Below, piece after piece: positions 35,001 through 45,775 of a DNA stretch of 64,000 nt. The position numbers and the translations under genes are program-made. The notes beneath the pieces were generated by a model. The model was given only the letters and a program-made list of their open reading frames with translations. It made no database searches and was not told where the DNA came from. Source of the DNA: Aralia elata (Eukaryota; Streptophyta; Magnoliopsida; Apiales; Araliaceae); NCBI GenBank assembly GCA_034770075.1, contig CM068384.1, positions 96,188,720 to 96,252,719 on the forward strand, given 5' to 3'. Every line of letters starts with the position of its first letter. Position 1 is the stretch's first letter.

Positions 35001-35060
35001 TATAGGAAAGCAAGGATGCAGCTTTGAGAACTCATCTTCTATTGACATTTCTCGGCCCAT
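26516..35060 (-). CDS. Multidomain acyl-AMP ligase / carrier / FAD oxidoreductase / Pls-type membrane protein (2295 aa, 7 exons)
   Basis: Seven coding exons join with consistent phase: 34859-35060, 34534-34736, 33478-33925, 32678-33037, 32424-32602, 29297-32209 and 26516-29098. All six introns are GT-AG (122, 608, 440, 75, 214 and 198 bp). An in-frame TGA six bases upstream of the ATG at 35060 fixes the start; the stop is TAA at 26516. Order of domains: FAD/NAD-binding amine-oxidase-like (1-464), fatty-acyl-AMP-ligase-like adenylation (about 485-1070), carrier domain (about 1108-1185, Ser1143), membrane plus beta-helix (1215-1435), membrane plus beta-helix (1448-1693), catalase-like segment (1730-2010), membrane and final beta-helix (2088-2288). 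This recalls bacterial Pls/PosA-type synthetase termini fused to tailoring enzymes. It probably activates and modifies a fatty acid or similar acid at a membrane; the substrate is unknown. No stop or frameshift is seen, so it looks functional. Confidence 0.85.
29297..32209 (-). other. Exon 6: adenylation, carrier and first membrane/beta-helix segment
   Basis: 971 codons without interruption (residues 465-1435). Adenylation motifs: FTSGSTGDAKG at 682-692, SWLPQYHDMGLIGG (about 721-734, typical of fatty-acyl-AMP ligases), GYGLAE at 837-842, RTGDLG at 935-940, GRIKDLIIVGGRN from 951, and PKTTSGKIKR with the catalytic lysine K1061. The carrier domain has the Y-G-V-D-S-I-G site with S1143 for 4'-phosphopantetheine. 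Two hydrophobic spans (about 1218-1240 and 1258-1288) follow, then hexapeptide repeats of a left-handed beta-helix (1348-1418: A-R-I-G-S-S-V, I-G-D-E-A-V-I, I-G-Q-N-S-S-V-G, G-D-G-A-V-V-G). The ligase group forms acyl adenylates and loads carriers rather than CoA. Confidence 0.8.
32424..35060 (-). other. Exons 1-5: FAD-dependent oxidoreductase domain
   Basis: Residues 1-464. The dinucleotide-binding motif is G28-A-G30-P-S-G33 in VGIVGAGPSGLSAAYALSKL, with the ribose-binding acidic residue E52 and the second GG at 58-59. The middle (FKGGYTSVWQRI, then an NTEVLKVRR strand) has the layout of flavin amine oxidases and FAD-dependent fatty acid double-bond isomerases. The end has Y-F-V-G-G-L-M-A-F-E-L-T-E, matching the C-terminal FAD-contact motif. 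The likely role is oxidation or double-bond isomerisation of an acyl substrate; the exact reaction cannot be read. Five short exons encode this domain, in contrast with the two very long exons that follow, which fits separate origins joined by fusion. Confidence 0.7.
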
Positions 35061-35194
35061 TTTTCAACCTCTCTTTACTATGAAAATCTATTGTTTCACA
35101 AATATGTAAAGAACAAGAAGAATGTGTTATGATCGACTGAATTGTAGATGCTGAAAATGGATGCAACGGTTTGCTAGTATTACTATATCTCGTA

Positions 35195-36245
35195 TAGAAA
35201 AAAGTTGCATGTGAGATATTGTAAGAAAAATGATTTAGCGTCTTCCTGGTGCAATTTTTTTCTATGCATATGTGCGAAATGTTTATCTTGTATAGAAAAA
35301 AGCAGTGGCGTACTCGAGATTTTTATTAAGGATAGTCACTCTATATTTAAAGATACTTAAAAAAATGAATAGGTAAAAATAATAATAATTAATATAATTC
35401 ATCAAATATAGAGTTCATTAAAGATACATTAATCATTACAAAATTATTTTTTGAGGTATAATTTTTTTATCTTTTTTTACGATCACTTCATTTATCGACT
35501 CTTAAGTAGATTTGAATCGAGAACATTTACTAGTCCCGGGATTTGTAAAATAATTACGAATATTTTTGTGCATCTTATTAAAAAAATAAGCAAACTTAAA
35601 TACAATCAAGTATAATTAGGAAAAAAAATAAGAAAGAAAGAAAAAAGAGCCCCACTCCTAAAAATATATACTCCATATATCATACATATATATTATATAC
35701 ATTAAATTATCGACAAATATACTCAATTCCATATCAATTATTCATAGCATATTTTATATGTAAATCAGTAAATAAAATCAATTTAAGACAATATGTAGGA
35801 CAAACTAGAAGAAAAAAATCTTAAAATATAGGAAAAATTAAAATATAAAGAAACATATCATAGAATTTGAGAGTAATTGAATATCTTAGAAAAGAAGCAT
35901 CAACATATATAGTTACAATTTATAATTTAAATTGAAATTGAAAATAGGACATACCTAATTTTTTAAATTGAAATTGCAATTAAATTTTGTAGAAATTATA
36001 AATACTATAACTTGAGATTCCAATTTTGTACAAGTTTTGTTTTTTTTCCCTTAAAGGTGGTCACTTTACCATAATACCCCTACTAATTGGAGTCATTACA
36101 AATTTAACGGTGGTCAAGTGACTACCTCCCTGAATACGTCACTGAAAAAAAAAGTTGCATGTGGGATATTGTACAAAAAATGATATGCGTCTTCCGAGTG
36201 CAACTTTTTTTATATACGTTTATGCAAGATAAACATCTCGTATAG
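35195..36245. repeat. About 100 bp duplicated segment flanking a hAT-like insertion
   Basis: A block around GTATAGAAAAAAGTTGCATGTG with GCGTCTTCC and a TTTTTTT end occurs at 35195-35290 and again, about 85-90 percent alike, at 36145-36245. The hAT-like element lies between them, so it entered at or near the junction of a tandem pair. It lies just upstream of the gene start. Confidence 0.55.
35303..36144. mobile_element. hAT-like non-autonomous element upstream of the gene
   Basis: About 842 bp of AT-rich DNA with inverted ends CAGTGGCGTACTC and CAGTGACGTATTC (read inward). The flanking A-rich 8 bp (GAAAAAAG / AAAAAAAA) may be a decayed hAT duplication. No transposase is present. It lies about 240-1080 bp upstream of the start codon, in the gene's promoter or a 5' UTR intron. 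Confidence 0.5.
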
Positions 36246-36312
36246 AAAAAAGTTATATTCATACTTTTTACAAGATAAACATGAGAGAGAGAGAGAAAAA
36301 AGAAAACCATAC

Positions 36313-36374
36313 CTGCAAGGTGGGAATAGTATAAAGTGGAGGAAGTTCAACAGACTCTGAAAGAAGTCGAATAT
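36313..36374 (-). promoter_or_regulatory. Candidate non-coding first exon of the gene
   Basis: On the minus strand 62 bp are bounded by CTGCAG before and a good donor (TTGCAG then GTATGG) after. A possible acceptor TTTTCATAG lies about 25 bp before the start codon at 35060. It may be a spliced 5' UTR exon with a 1.2 kb intron holding the hAT-like element. No transcript evidence is available here. Confidence 0.2.
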
Positions 36375-36799
36375 CTGCAGATACAATTCCATGCATGTAA
36401 AATAATGTTATCCGCTTTTGCATATTGTGAGAGGTACGATTATGCATGAAATTACAATTTTTTAAGATAATACTTGTCTAATTACAAATGACATGCAACA
36501 GCAGCCATTGAGACATTACACACACACACCAAAAAAAAAAGGCATCAAAATACGAGAATGTTGCTTAATTCGTGACAAAAGCAAGAAATGAGTGACAAAG
36601 AAGACTCTAATAGAACTAGAAAGTTGCATTATGTAAAATGTTTTTCTATTACGTCATTAATTATATGCATGAGAGAGTTAATAATGTATACTCTCAATCA
36701 AACTGACCTTAAAAGCTAGAACTTCTGGTAATTAGTAGCTTCTTTTTTTCTTCTTCTTTTTTTCAAATTTTGAGATGTACTAGTAATGGATGATCAGGA

Positions 36800-36937
36800 C
36801 AGTGGCGGAGCCACGCTTGGACTGGGGTGGGCTATAGCCCCCCCTAATTTTTTTTTTTTTTTATAGGTATAAGATAAGGAAAAATATGTAACAAATTTGT
36901 GATTAGAAAGGAATATTAGGGGTCAATAAGGAATGTA

Positions 36938-36987
<50 letters not shown>

Positions 36988-37184
36988 TGTTATTACTTGT
37001 AATATTGAAAAATATTGTAATTAAATACATATTTTATATATGTAATCGGCCGAAAAATATATAATTATCTAAAAAATTTGGCTAGGGGACACAACTCCCG
37101 AACCCCCATCAAATTATTTATAAGATCACAAATTTTTTACCGCGTGGTAGCCCACTCAGAAAAAAAATCCTGACTCTGCCCTTG
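36800..37184. mobile_element. hAT-type MITE with 8 bp TSD
   Basis: 385 bp starting CAGTGGCGGAGCCACG and ending CTGACTCTGCCCTTG (imperfect terminal inverted repeat), flanked by a perfect 8 bp duplication GATCAGGA at 36792-36799 and 37185-37192. It contains an (AT)n run near 36942-36981 and no coding frame. Eight-bp duplications and CAG..CTG-like ends fit hAT. Confidence 0.7.
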
Positions 37185-37192
37185 GATCAGGA

Positions 37193-40100
37193 TACAGAAG
37201 TTCATGGAATATATATTAATTGGAGTCTTGTTACAAAGTTGATTAAATCTCTGTAGCACATTGTTGATCTTGAGACTGAGTAAACGAAATAATAGTAATA
37301 ATTGCATGAAGCAAGGACAGAAGTCTTGAAGAAGACAAATCTAAGGTCAATTGTGGTGTCATTGGAGAACCTTAAATAACTAATTATTAAGTGCCTCCTA
37401 GAACAAAATGAATAGTGTTATTTGTCTTTACGAGCTTGTTCATTTGGTGCGTTTTAAATGTTTGAAAATTTTATTTGGATGACTTTTAAGCCTTAAACGC
37501 GTTACAATATTTTTGATGCATGAGTATGAAATAAAAAATGTCGTTTGTAAATTAAGAAAGATACATTCAAAAAGTTCTGAACCAAACATGCATTATGTTG
37601 ATTAAATTCCTTCATGACTTGTTATTTGTATGCCAAACAAGAAGGAACGCGTTAAAGAACAAGAATTGGCTTGTTGAAAATGATTGCCAAGTACAATCTA
37701 GGTAGGACACCATCATTTTGCCCTTAGAAAAGAACTTTGGAGTGGGGTCCAAGGAGAGCAATTTGGAATTATATGAAAATTTTCCATTAATCTAACTACT
37801 TCGTTTAAGTTTGTCTAGTTCCTTTTAATTAGAAAGACCAAAAGTCAAAATAGACTAGTGGTGACGTCTATCTCTTTAAGATCACAGGTTTGACTTTTTG
37901 AATCTATTTGTCATACAATTCATCTCACTTTGAGAATATTCAAAGTGCATTATCATATTATGTTCTTTTAAATTTAGTATTATAAAAATCATCTAAAAAA
38001 TTTAATTTCAAAAGTGTAGGGGAGAAAAAGTAACACTCCTTTATAATACTTGATAAATTTGGATAAAAAATTGTTAAATTGGACTCCATCAAACTTTCTT
38101 ACTTGAAGAGGAGCAAAGCCTTGTGAGTTTTTCAACTGGTTGAAGTTGTAATTCTAATAAATTGCATAACATGCCTCTAGATGATGAATGAGTCAATTTA
38201 TCACCCCCCTCTACCGAGTCCAAATCTTCTGTTACATCCTCTGTCTCATTTTTTTTTTTTGATTTTATGTTGTTTTTTTAACAAACGATAAAAGAATTTT
38301 ATTTCTTAAAGCATCTATAATCCAAAAAATTTGGACTATAGATGAAAAATTCTAAGAAAAATATCCAATTACTAGTTACTTATTTACAGTAAATTTTTTA
38401 AATGGATAAGTATTATCTGACACTGATACGTGGATACTGATACGTGGATGGAACACTGCATTAATGAGAAAGAAAAAAGAACAGTAGATTTGAATTCCGT
38501 TGTACCCCAAAATGATTAAATTCTTAGAGAGAGATTAGCGCATGTAAACATACCTCAAAAGAAATGAACAGCTTGAAACAAATTAGCTAGCTCCTTCTGA
38601 ATAACAGTAGAAATTATGAACTTAGAGCCCCTACAAGGCTACAACTAATAAGTAGAAGAGTAGGAATAAGAAATAAAAATTAGTTAGTTATATATTTGCA
38701 TGCATTTGCCAAATGCCAACAGAAATCTGATTCAGATAGACGACTTGATAGCCATGCATTTGCCAGATGTAAGCATGCATATATATAGAGTTAAGAATTT
38801 TACATGCAGTTAATATTTGGACAAACATTGGGTGTGTCAAGGGTTGACAAATATACCGTATATGCTACAGCCTACAGGCATATGAGGATATACTCTTATT
38901 ATACCGTATCCTCTTATTTTTTTTTCTTTTTCTTTTTCTTTTTTTTGCTATGATGAACTTCATTTTTACCGTTCATTTCATTAGATTATACATATATAGA
39001 TATTCTCTGTTTTATCAAAAGGTAATGATACGAGTTTAAAATTTAGAAATTGATGTTTTTACATGAAAAAATGATGTCTGCGTAAGTCTCTTACACATAG
39101 ACTTGAGACCTATTCATTATTGAAAGAAATCATATGAAAATATCAAAACAAAAATTCATGTTAAAATATCAATTCTGTTAATTTTTTTTGTCTAAAAGAG
39201 TGTCTCAAATAATATAGCATCGTCATATTGATCAAATATAATTTATTTGATTTAATATATCATGAAGTGGTATTTATATTATTTACTGTCACATCATTCA
39301 AAATACTATTTGAGATTAAAAAAAAATTGACGATTGATATTGTCAAAGCAAAAATTATATGAAAAAGGAAATAAATACTCCATTGTTTAAAGTGTTTCAC
39401 TATATGTTCCAATAGCAAAAATTTTACTTTAGCAATATCCGTTATCAAAAAATTTGATGCACTTAATATTACTTTTTTAATAAATTAAGAGTCATGTTAT
39501 GTATTACGAAAGTTTTCAGCCGAATTATAATTGTCAAAAAAATTGATATATCTTATATAATTACCCTTTTAATAAACTAAGAGTCTTGTTATGCATTGCG
39601 AACGTTTTCAGTTGAATTATAATTGTGACGTACATGCATACATGAGAATTAAGAATGACTCAACCTTAATTTATACTATCTTATCTTATTTTATTTTATT
39701 AAATAAATTTACACGTTAATCATAATTTAATTTAATCGCATATTTGTCCACATGTATTTTATTTTTCATAAACTAATAAGACACGAAGTGCTGCCATAAC
39801 CGGAAACTAAACGGCTATAATCGAAACCGGCCGAAGGGGAATTATAAAATATTAACACATCTAATTAAGAAATGTTAATTTTGTTGATGAACCGATACTT
39901 AAATTGTCGTTATATTGAAAATGATATGAACAGAATTAGTTTCTAATATATTAAGAGAATATCCACCATACTCTATTGCACGTTTTCAACAAGTTCTTTT
40001 ACCAATTACCATATGGTACGTACAAAAGTGTTAATGTATATAACAATAGAATAATTATTTAAAGATGATCCGTAAAATTAAAAGTTTTACACTATTTAAT

Positions 40101-40376
40101 ACTAATATGCTATGAATTTAGAAAGAGATCAAAAAATTTAAAATAAATTACTATATTGTTTAATTACTATTTATCATAATAAAATTGTTTAATCAATCAT
40201 ATTTTATTTTAAATCCCTTAATCTTCTCTTAAATTCCCTACGTGACATGTTACTAGTTTTACATGTCATTCTTATACTAATTTATTTTCATATAGAACAA
40301 ATATTGGATATAAGTAACACATGATATATGTTAGCTTTTATTAAAATAAGCAATCTAATTTTCTTGTGATGATTTT
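37193..40376. other. AT-rich intergenic stretch, nothing recognised
   Basis: No credible open frame, RNA gene or bounded element was found. A short phrase around AATAAACTAAGAGTC(A/T)TGTTATG recurs at about 39478 and 39572 (local tandem duplication). Poly-T and poly-A runs are common. Confidence 0.4.
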
Positions 40377-40381
40377 ATAAC

Positions 40382-41101
40382 TGTAACACCCCAGTTCGAC
40401 ATCGAAAGATAAGGAAAAAGTTTGTCTATATATAAGGAATTGAGTTACTATCAATAGTACCTTCAGTCATGACCTTTTGGGTGAGCCTGTGGTGGGCTAA
40501 GATGACCCAAGAAGATACTATTGGGCCAGTAATTTAAGGTCTTGTTTTGATGGATTTGATTCGATTTGGACTTGGAATTTGACCCAAGATTTGTTCCGGA
40601 CTCGGGATTTGACCCAGGTTGTTACATATGGTATCAGAGACGACTCTCGAAAGCTCGGGTCAGGTCATCCGACCGGGTTACCGGAGGTGGGGACACAAAA
40701 ACTGGTGGTATTATCCCACAATGGAGAGAGGGAGGTCTAGAGGTGGGGACACGAAGTCAACTGGTATTATCCTACAATGGCTAGAAAGACAAAGATCTGT
40801 GGATCGTGTGTGTGATCGGTTCTGACGGGGACGTCAGAAATTTAAGTGGGGTAGTTTGTAACACCTCAATCCCACATCGAAAGATAAGGGAAAAGTTTGT
40901 CTATATATAAGGAGTTGAGTTACTATCAATAGTTCCTTCAGTCATGACCTTTTGGGTGAGCCTATGGTGGGCTAAAATGACCTAAGAAGATATTATTGGG
41001 CCAGTAATTTAAGACCTTGTTTTGATAGATTTGATTCGATTTGGACTTAGGATTTGACCCAAGATTTATTCCGGACTCGAAATTTGACCCGGGTTGTTAC
41101 A
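40382..41101 (+). mobile_element. Complete TRIM retrotransposon (720 bp)
   Basis: Two 245 bp LTRs (40382-40626 and 40857-41101) start TGTAACACC and end GGTTGTTACA. A perfect 5 bp duplication ATAAC lies outside (40377-40381, 41102-41106). A primer-binding site TGGTATCAGAGA (initiator tRNA-Met) is at 40629-40640, and a purine tract AAGTGGGGTAG precedes the 3' LTR. The 230 bp body has no gene. Each LTR holds a TATATATAAGGA TATA-box-like word (about 40424 and 40899). The structure is textbook for a terminal-repeat retrotransposon in miniature. Confidence 0.9.
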
Positions 41102-41106
41102 ATAAC

Positions 41107-41569
41107 ACTCAGTTTCACATTGAAAAATATGAAATTTTTTGATATGTATATAAAGATTTAAAATAATAGTACAAATAACGCTTTATTGTATGAATTAATT
41201 GGGATACTTTAATTGGTTCTGAACTGAGTTAACTCATAAAACTACACTTGAATTTAATTTGTTGAAATTTTTACTTTTATTATATTTGTATTATCTCATA
41301 AGATATATATGAGAATTGGTAGATTTCATCTCTTTTTAAGCAACTCATTTATAAAATATATAATCGAATTTGTAGGCAATTCAATGCATGTATATGTAAA
41401 TTAGTAGTTTTCTCTCTTTGTAGGCATTTCATTTTATCCGATCCTCTCTTTATAGGAAACCTAAAATGTATTATACATTCATTTATAATCCTCTTTGTTA
41501 GTACAATGCATGTCTTTAGATTTGATGATGACATGTGAAATTAATATATATTTGTAACTAGTAACTTTT
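41107..41569. other. AT-rich spacer, no feature seen
   Basis: No gene or bounded repeat was found between the TRIM and the A-related fragment. Confidence 0.4.
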
Positions 41570-42177
41570 GTTAAGTTCTTAAAATGAAATTGATGTAAAC
41601 AAAACTTAGTTTAGAGATCAAACTTGTTAGGTTGATCAATTTCGTAGAGTGAACCTGGTGTATAGATCTTAAGTTTGAGGTCGATCGTAAAGCAGTTAAA
41701 GATCGTAGAGTCTACTGATCATAGATTTGAAGATCATAGAGCCCACTGATCATAGTTCTGAATATCATAGAGTTACAACTGTCAATACTCTAAATTTGCA
41801 TAATTGTCAAGTTAAACCTCAAAGTTCGTAGAGTACAAGTAATGATCGAAGAATCAGAGCAAAATTGGAGATCATCAAGCTAAGAAAAGACGAAGACTTA
41901 GTCTTTCAAGACTAAATAGAAGCATCGTAGAGTGCAATGAAGTTAAGTGTAAAACGTAGAGTCTACCTAGCCAGATACTCTACGAGTGGACACTCAAATC
42001 TACGATTAGAAAAATCGTAGAATGCATCAACTCTGACATAAACTAGCAATATCGATCTTCATAGAGTAAAGACCCCAAGGTAGGATGTTAAAACCCTTGA
42101 GGTTAAGGAGAAGAGCATTTAGAAATGTCTCTAATAGCTATATTGGTGAAAAGACAACACTCATGTGCTTGTCTCTA
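41570..42177 (+). repeat. Diverged, inverted fragment of an A-type LTR
   Basis: The reverse complement of 41575-41640 resembles the LTR tail of element A (ATCAACCTAACAAGTTTGATCT and the AAGTCCTTGTACATCAA-type phrase). It is followed by about a dozen CGTAGAG-type words (41641, 41702, 41736, 41765, 41826, 41925, 41957, 41979, 42002 and others). It is cut at 42178 by the LTR of element C. It belongs to a different subfamily from the 6.5-19.3 kb element. Confidence 0.55.
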
Positions 42178-45100
42178 TGACATCCCCAAATTCAGGTACC
42201 AATACCTCGAATCTGGTGCTCACGATAAAGTACATCTATATACCTCTAAATAACATAAATCAACTAATGCGGAATAAATAAACATATGTTGTTCATTACA
42301 AAAGGTTTACTACGGTCCCAAAGTCTATAGCCTTAAATAAATACATCGCAGAATACATTAATAATAAAAAACGACTCCACGATTACATAACAGGATAGTA
42401 CATATAACTATTCCTTAAGCTTTTCTTTGCCTTTGTCCGCTTTGAAACTCTCCGGCTTAACTATAATAGGTTTATGATATAGCAAGGGTGAGCAATTACT
42501 TTGCTCAACAAGTTTAAAATGAATAAGGAAGATATATAATGAATGAATGAGAATAATAATCGTATAGTTCAACAATTTAAGAACATTGAAGAAACAGCTG
42601 ACAATATAATCAAGATTCAAACGAAGTAATGAATACTGATTATTTACTACTGAGTGGTCCAATAGACCATGAACTTTTGGCCCCAAGAGTCAATCATTCA
42701 ACTGACCCTTTTAAAAACCTGACCCTGTCAGTTGTACTCGAGGGGATCAGCCTCTCGTACACTATGTATATGCATAACATTTAGCTCTGACTGCGTTAAA
42801 TAACCGACACATTATAATCCCCTAATAAGGGTTGCTCTCTCAGTCCAAGAATCAGTACCAACTACTGGTTTGGATAGCTTTTACAATAATAACTTGTATA
42901 TGTCTAGCCGAAACAAATAGCGTAGACTCTTTCCTTAAACAGTTCATGAATGAAGAACTTAAACATTTTACAGTCCAACAACAGATCATGAATTCAAATG
43001 CACAAGGTGCGAATATCAATAATTATCCTTAATGTGGAGTAATTGACAATAATTAATCCACTAATATAATTTTAAAGCAATAATTAACTCGATTCGAGTC
43101 ATGAAACTTGCAATAAGATAGAATACTTGCTCAAATATAAAGGTTAAGTAAGTTTTGGAAACTTGTTCAATAAATGACTTGAGTGAGGTAAGTGAACTTG
43201 CATAATATACAACATTTATATAAGATAAGAAACCTGTTCAAGTATAATTCGAGTAAGGTTAGGGAAACTTGCATTCAATATATAGAAAGAATGAAGTTAG
43301 GGAACTTGCCTCGAGCGTCTGCTACAAAATTATAATACACGCTCTTCAATTATCCTACACATATAAGAACATATTCACGTAATAATTAGTGACATAACGG
43401 ATACCAAATATTAGTTTATACTACTCTATAATGTCTCATTCATATTAGAAATAAAATATTAAACAAGGTTATACCCACTAGTTACGGCATTACGACACTT
43501 GCACGTCTGTAACGCCAAACTTGCCTATTCAAATGCCCAATCGACACGCAATTGCGTACGCCTAGCACACCCAATCGATTTATCTAATACTCATTAGTTA
43601 ATGATAGACATCATTATAAATCATAACATTCATGTTTTAGAACTTAGAAAAATACCTATTATTGTCGGGAGTATTACACGTTGTACACGCGCATGACCGA
43701 CGCCTTATGTTTGCACAACAGCCCTAAAAACGGTCAATTTTAGAATTGCCCTAGGTAGAAATTTTCAATTCTAATTAATGGAAGTTGTATATCTATCTCT
43801 AAGCTTTTCGGATCATCTTGAATCGCCCAAATCCGAGTCCGTATGAGAAAGTTATGGTCATTTTTCCAACGAACGTCGAAACTGAGTCGGGCAGCGCACG
43901 CGCGGGCGGGGAGCACTAGGCGTGCATGGGGATTGATGCGGGCGCGCACGCGGTCGGCAGCCCTTGCCAGATTTCGCGATTTTTGACCCTCATTCACTAT
44001 AATCCTCATAACTTCTTCTCTAGACGTCCAAATCAGTCCATTTTAGACTCTATGGACTCCTAAGACATAAAACTACAACATATCAAAAATGTAAGACACC
44101 CATTAACATTACCATGGCCAAATCTTTGGCCAAAGTATCAACGCATGCTCTGTTTTATTGTGTTCTAAGTGTTATTCACTAAAATCATCACCAAATCTTT
44201 GTTTTTACACATTTTTTACTCCATTCCAACTGGGTTAACTTCTTAACCCATGGAACTACAATATCATAACAACAAACAAATTAAACAAACACGAAATCAA
44301 AGCTACAAAGTCCTCTAAATCGTCCAACAGTCCATGTTTGTCCAAAAATGTCCATTGTTCATCCTCCTTAAGCATAGGTATGGATTTCTTCCATTTTTGT
44401 TCCACTTTGATGTTATTAATGGCTTATATAGTGTCTTAACAACATTTACAAATATCAAAAATAAACAACAACAACAACAACAAGAAGAATCACAAGAAAG
44501 CCAACCCACAAGCTTAAAAGCTCTAAAACCATGAAATTTTGAAAACCTTAACCCAAATTAAATGGAAGTGGGTTAAGTGAGATGATTACCTCTTGTAATC
44601 CCTCCAAGATGCTAAAGAACTTGTTAGGCTTGGCTTGAGACTCTTCTTCTACTTCTTTGGCTCCTTCCTTCTCCACCCATGCTTCTTCTCTCTTTCTCTC
44701 TCTAGAACTTCTTCTTTCTCTCTTTTCTTCTCCTTACTTCTTTTCTGCAGCTCTTCACTCTCTATGTTTCTAGCAACTGAAACAAACTTGGAATGGAAGA
44801 GGAGTAATGGTTGAGCAAAAAGGAGGAAAATGATGGTGGCTTCGGGAGGAGATATGGGTTTAGCACCCGTACTCTTCTTCTTCCTTCTTCCTTCTGATGG
44901 TTTTCTCTTTGCAGCTCTCTCTTCTCTCTTCCTTCTAATTGCAGTAACAAGGAAAGGATAATGGAATGGGAGAGAAAGGATCAATTGAATGGCTTTGAAG
45001 GAGATGAAGTGGTGGCTTCGGGAGAATTGAAAGGGGTGGAGCATTTGAGAGAAATATTTAATGAGAATGTCTCCATTAGAGACTTGCATTTTCTTGGCTC

Positions 45101-45758
45101 AAGGCCATTTGGCCGACACCCTCTCCCTTGCTAAACTTCCATTGGCTCACATGTTTCTTTCTTGATTTCTATTGGCTAGCAAATGTTTACTTGCTTCCTA
45201 CTTGTGCAACATGCAACAATTAATCCACTCATTTTGGTCACTCTCTTACAATATTACCCGAATACTCCCTCATTTAATAGCTAAAATGCTAAAATCTCTA
45301 CTCATAATTAAAATGGGTATTATCATAAAATATTGGGATGGGTAAAAAAAATAATAAATACGGGGTTTGTCTATTTATTCGGAACACCCATATAAAATAA
45401 TTCGAATACAAATTAAATCACTAACGAGCTCAAATAAATATTCTAACGCTTGGAAAAAAATTATCCATCACATACATGCTTTAACGAAATATTTAGAAAT
45501 CGAAAAAGACGTAAAAATATTTTGGCATGAATAGTGCCTGTGAATAGTAAACCGTGAATAGTGATTTAGCGATAATACGCGAAATCAATTTGCTCACTTA
45601 TACAAAACTATAACACGTAAAATTCATGTATTCACATAATCCTGGTTGTCACACAACCTTTAAACACGTAACACAAAATAATGTTACTAAAATTTATCAT
45701 ATTCATTAATATACAAAAATTCAAATTACAAGGTTATCCAGAATTCATGGTCTTTACA
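42178..45758 (-). repeat. 3' LTR of gypsy element C
   Basis: On the minus strand it starts TGTAAAGACC at 45758, directly after a purine tract (AAGGGGGGAGGA), and ends GGGATGTCA at 42178, giving 3.58 kb with TG..CA ends. Open frames inside it (such as a Lys/Arg-rich one at 44649-45089) are not retroelement proteins and are probably chance. At 43840-43975 it holds a GC-rich block after the words TTCCAACGAACGTCGAAACTG, which also occur in repeat F. Confidence 0.65.
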
Positions 45759-45775
45759 TCCTCCCCCCTTATAAG
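45759..45775 (-). promoter_or_regulatory. Polypurine tract of element C
   Basis: On the minus strand AAGGGGGGAGGA immediately precedes the 3' LTR start, confirming the leftward orientation of element C. Confidence 0.7.

Noticed and set aside
36942..36981. (AT)n run as a replication origin or matrix attachment site
   Set aside because: It is a simple microsatellite inside a MITE, and no supporting signal is seen.
43895..43975. CpG island promoter of a host gene
   Set aside because: The GC-rich block is short and inside an LTR, with no adjacent gene.
44649..45089. 146-codon Lys/Arg/Glu-rich frame on the minus strand
   Set aside because: It lies wholly inside the LTR of element C in purine-rich low-complexity DNA, and there is no homologous motif.
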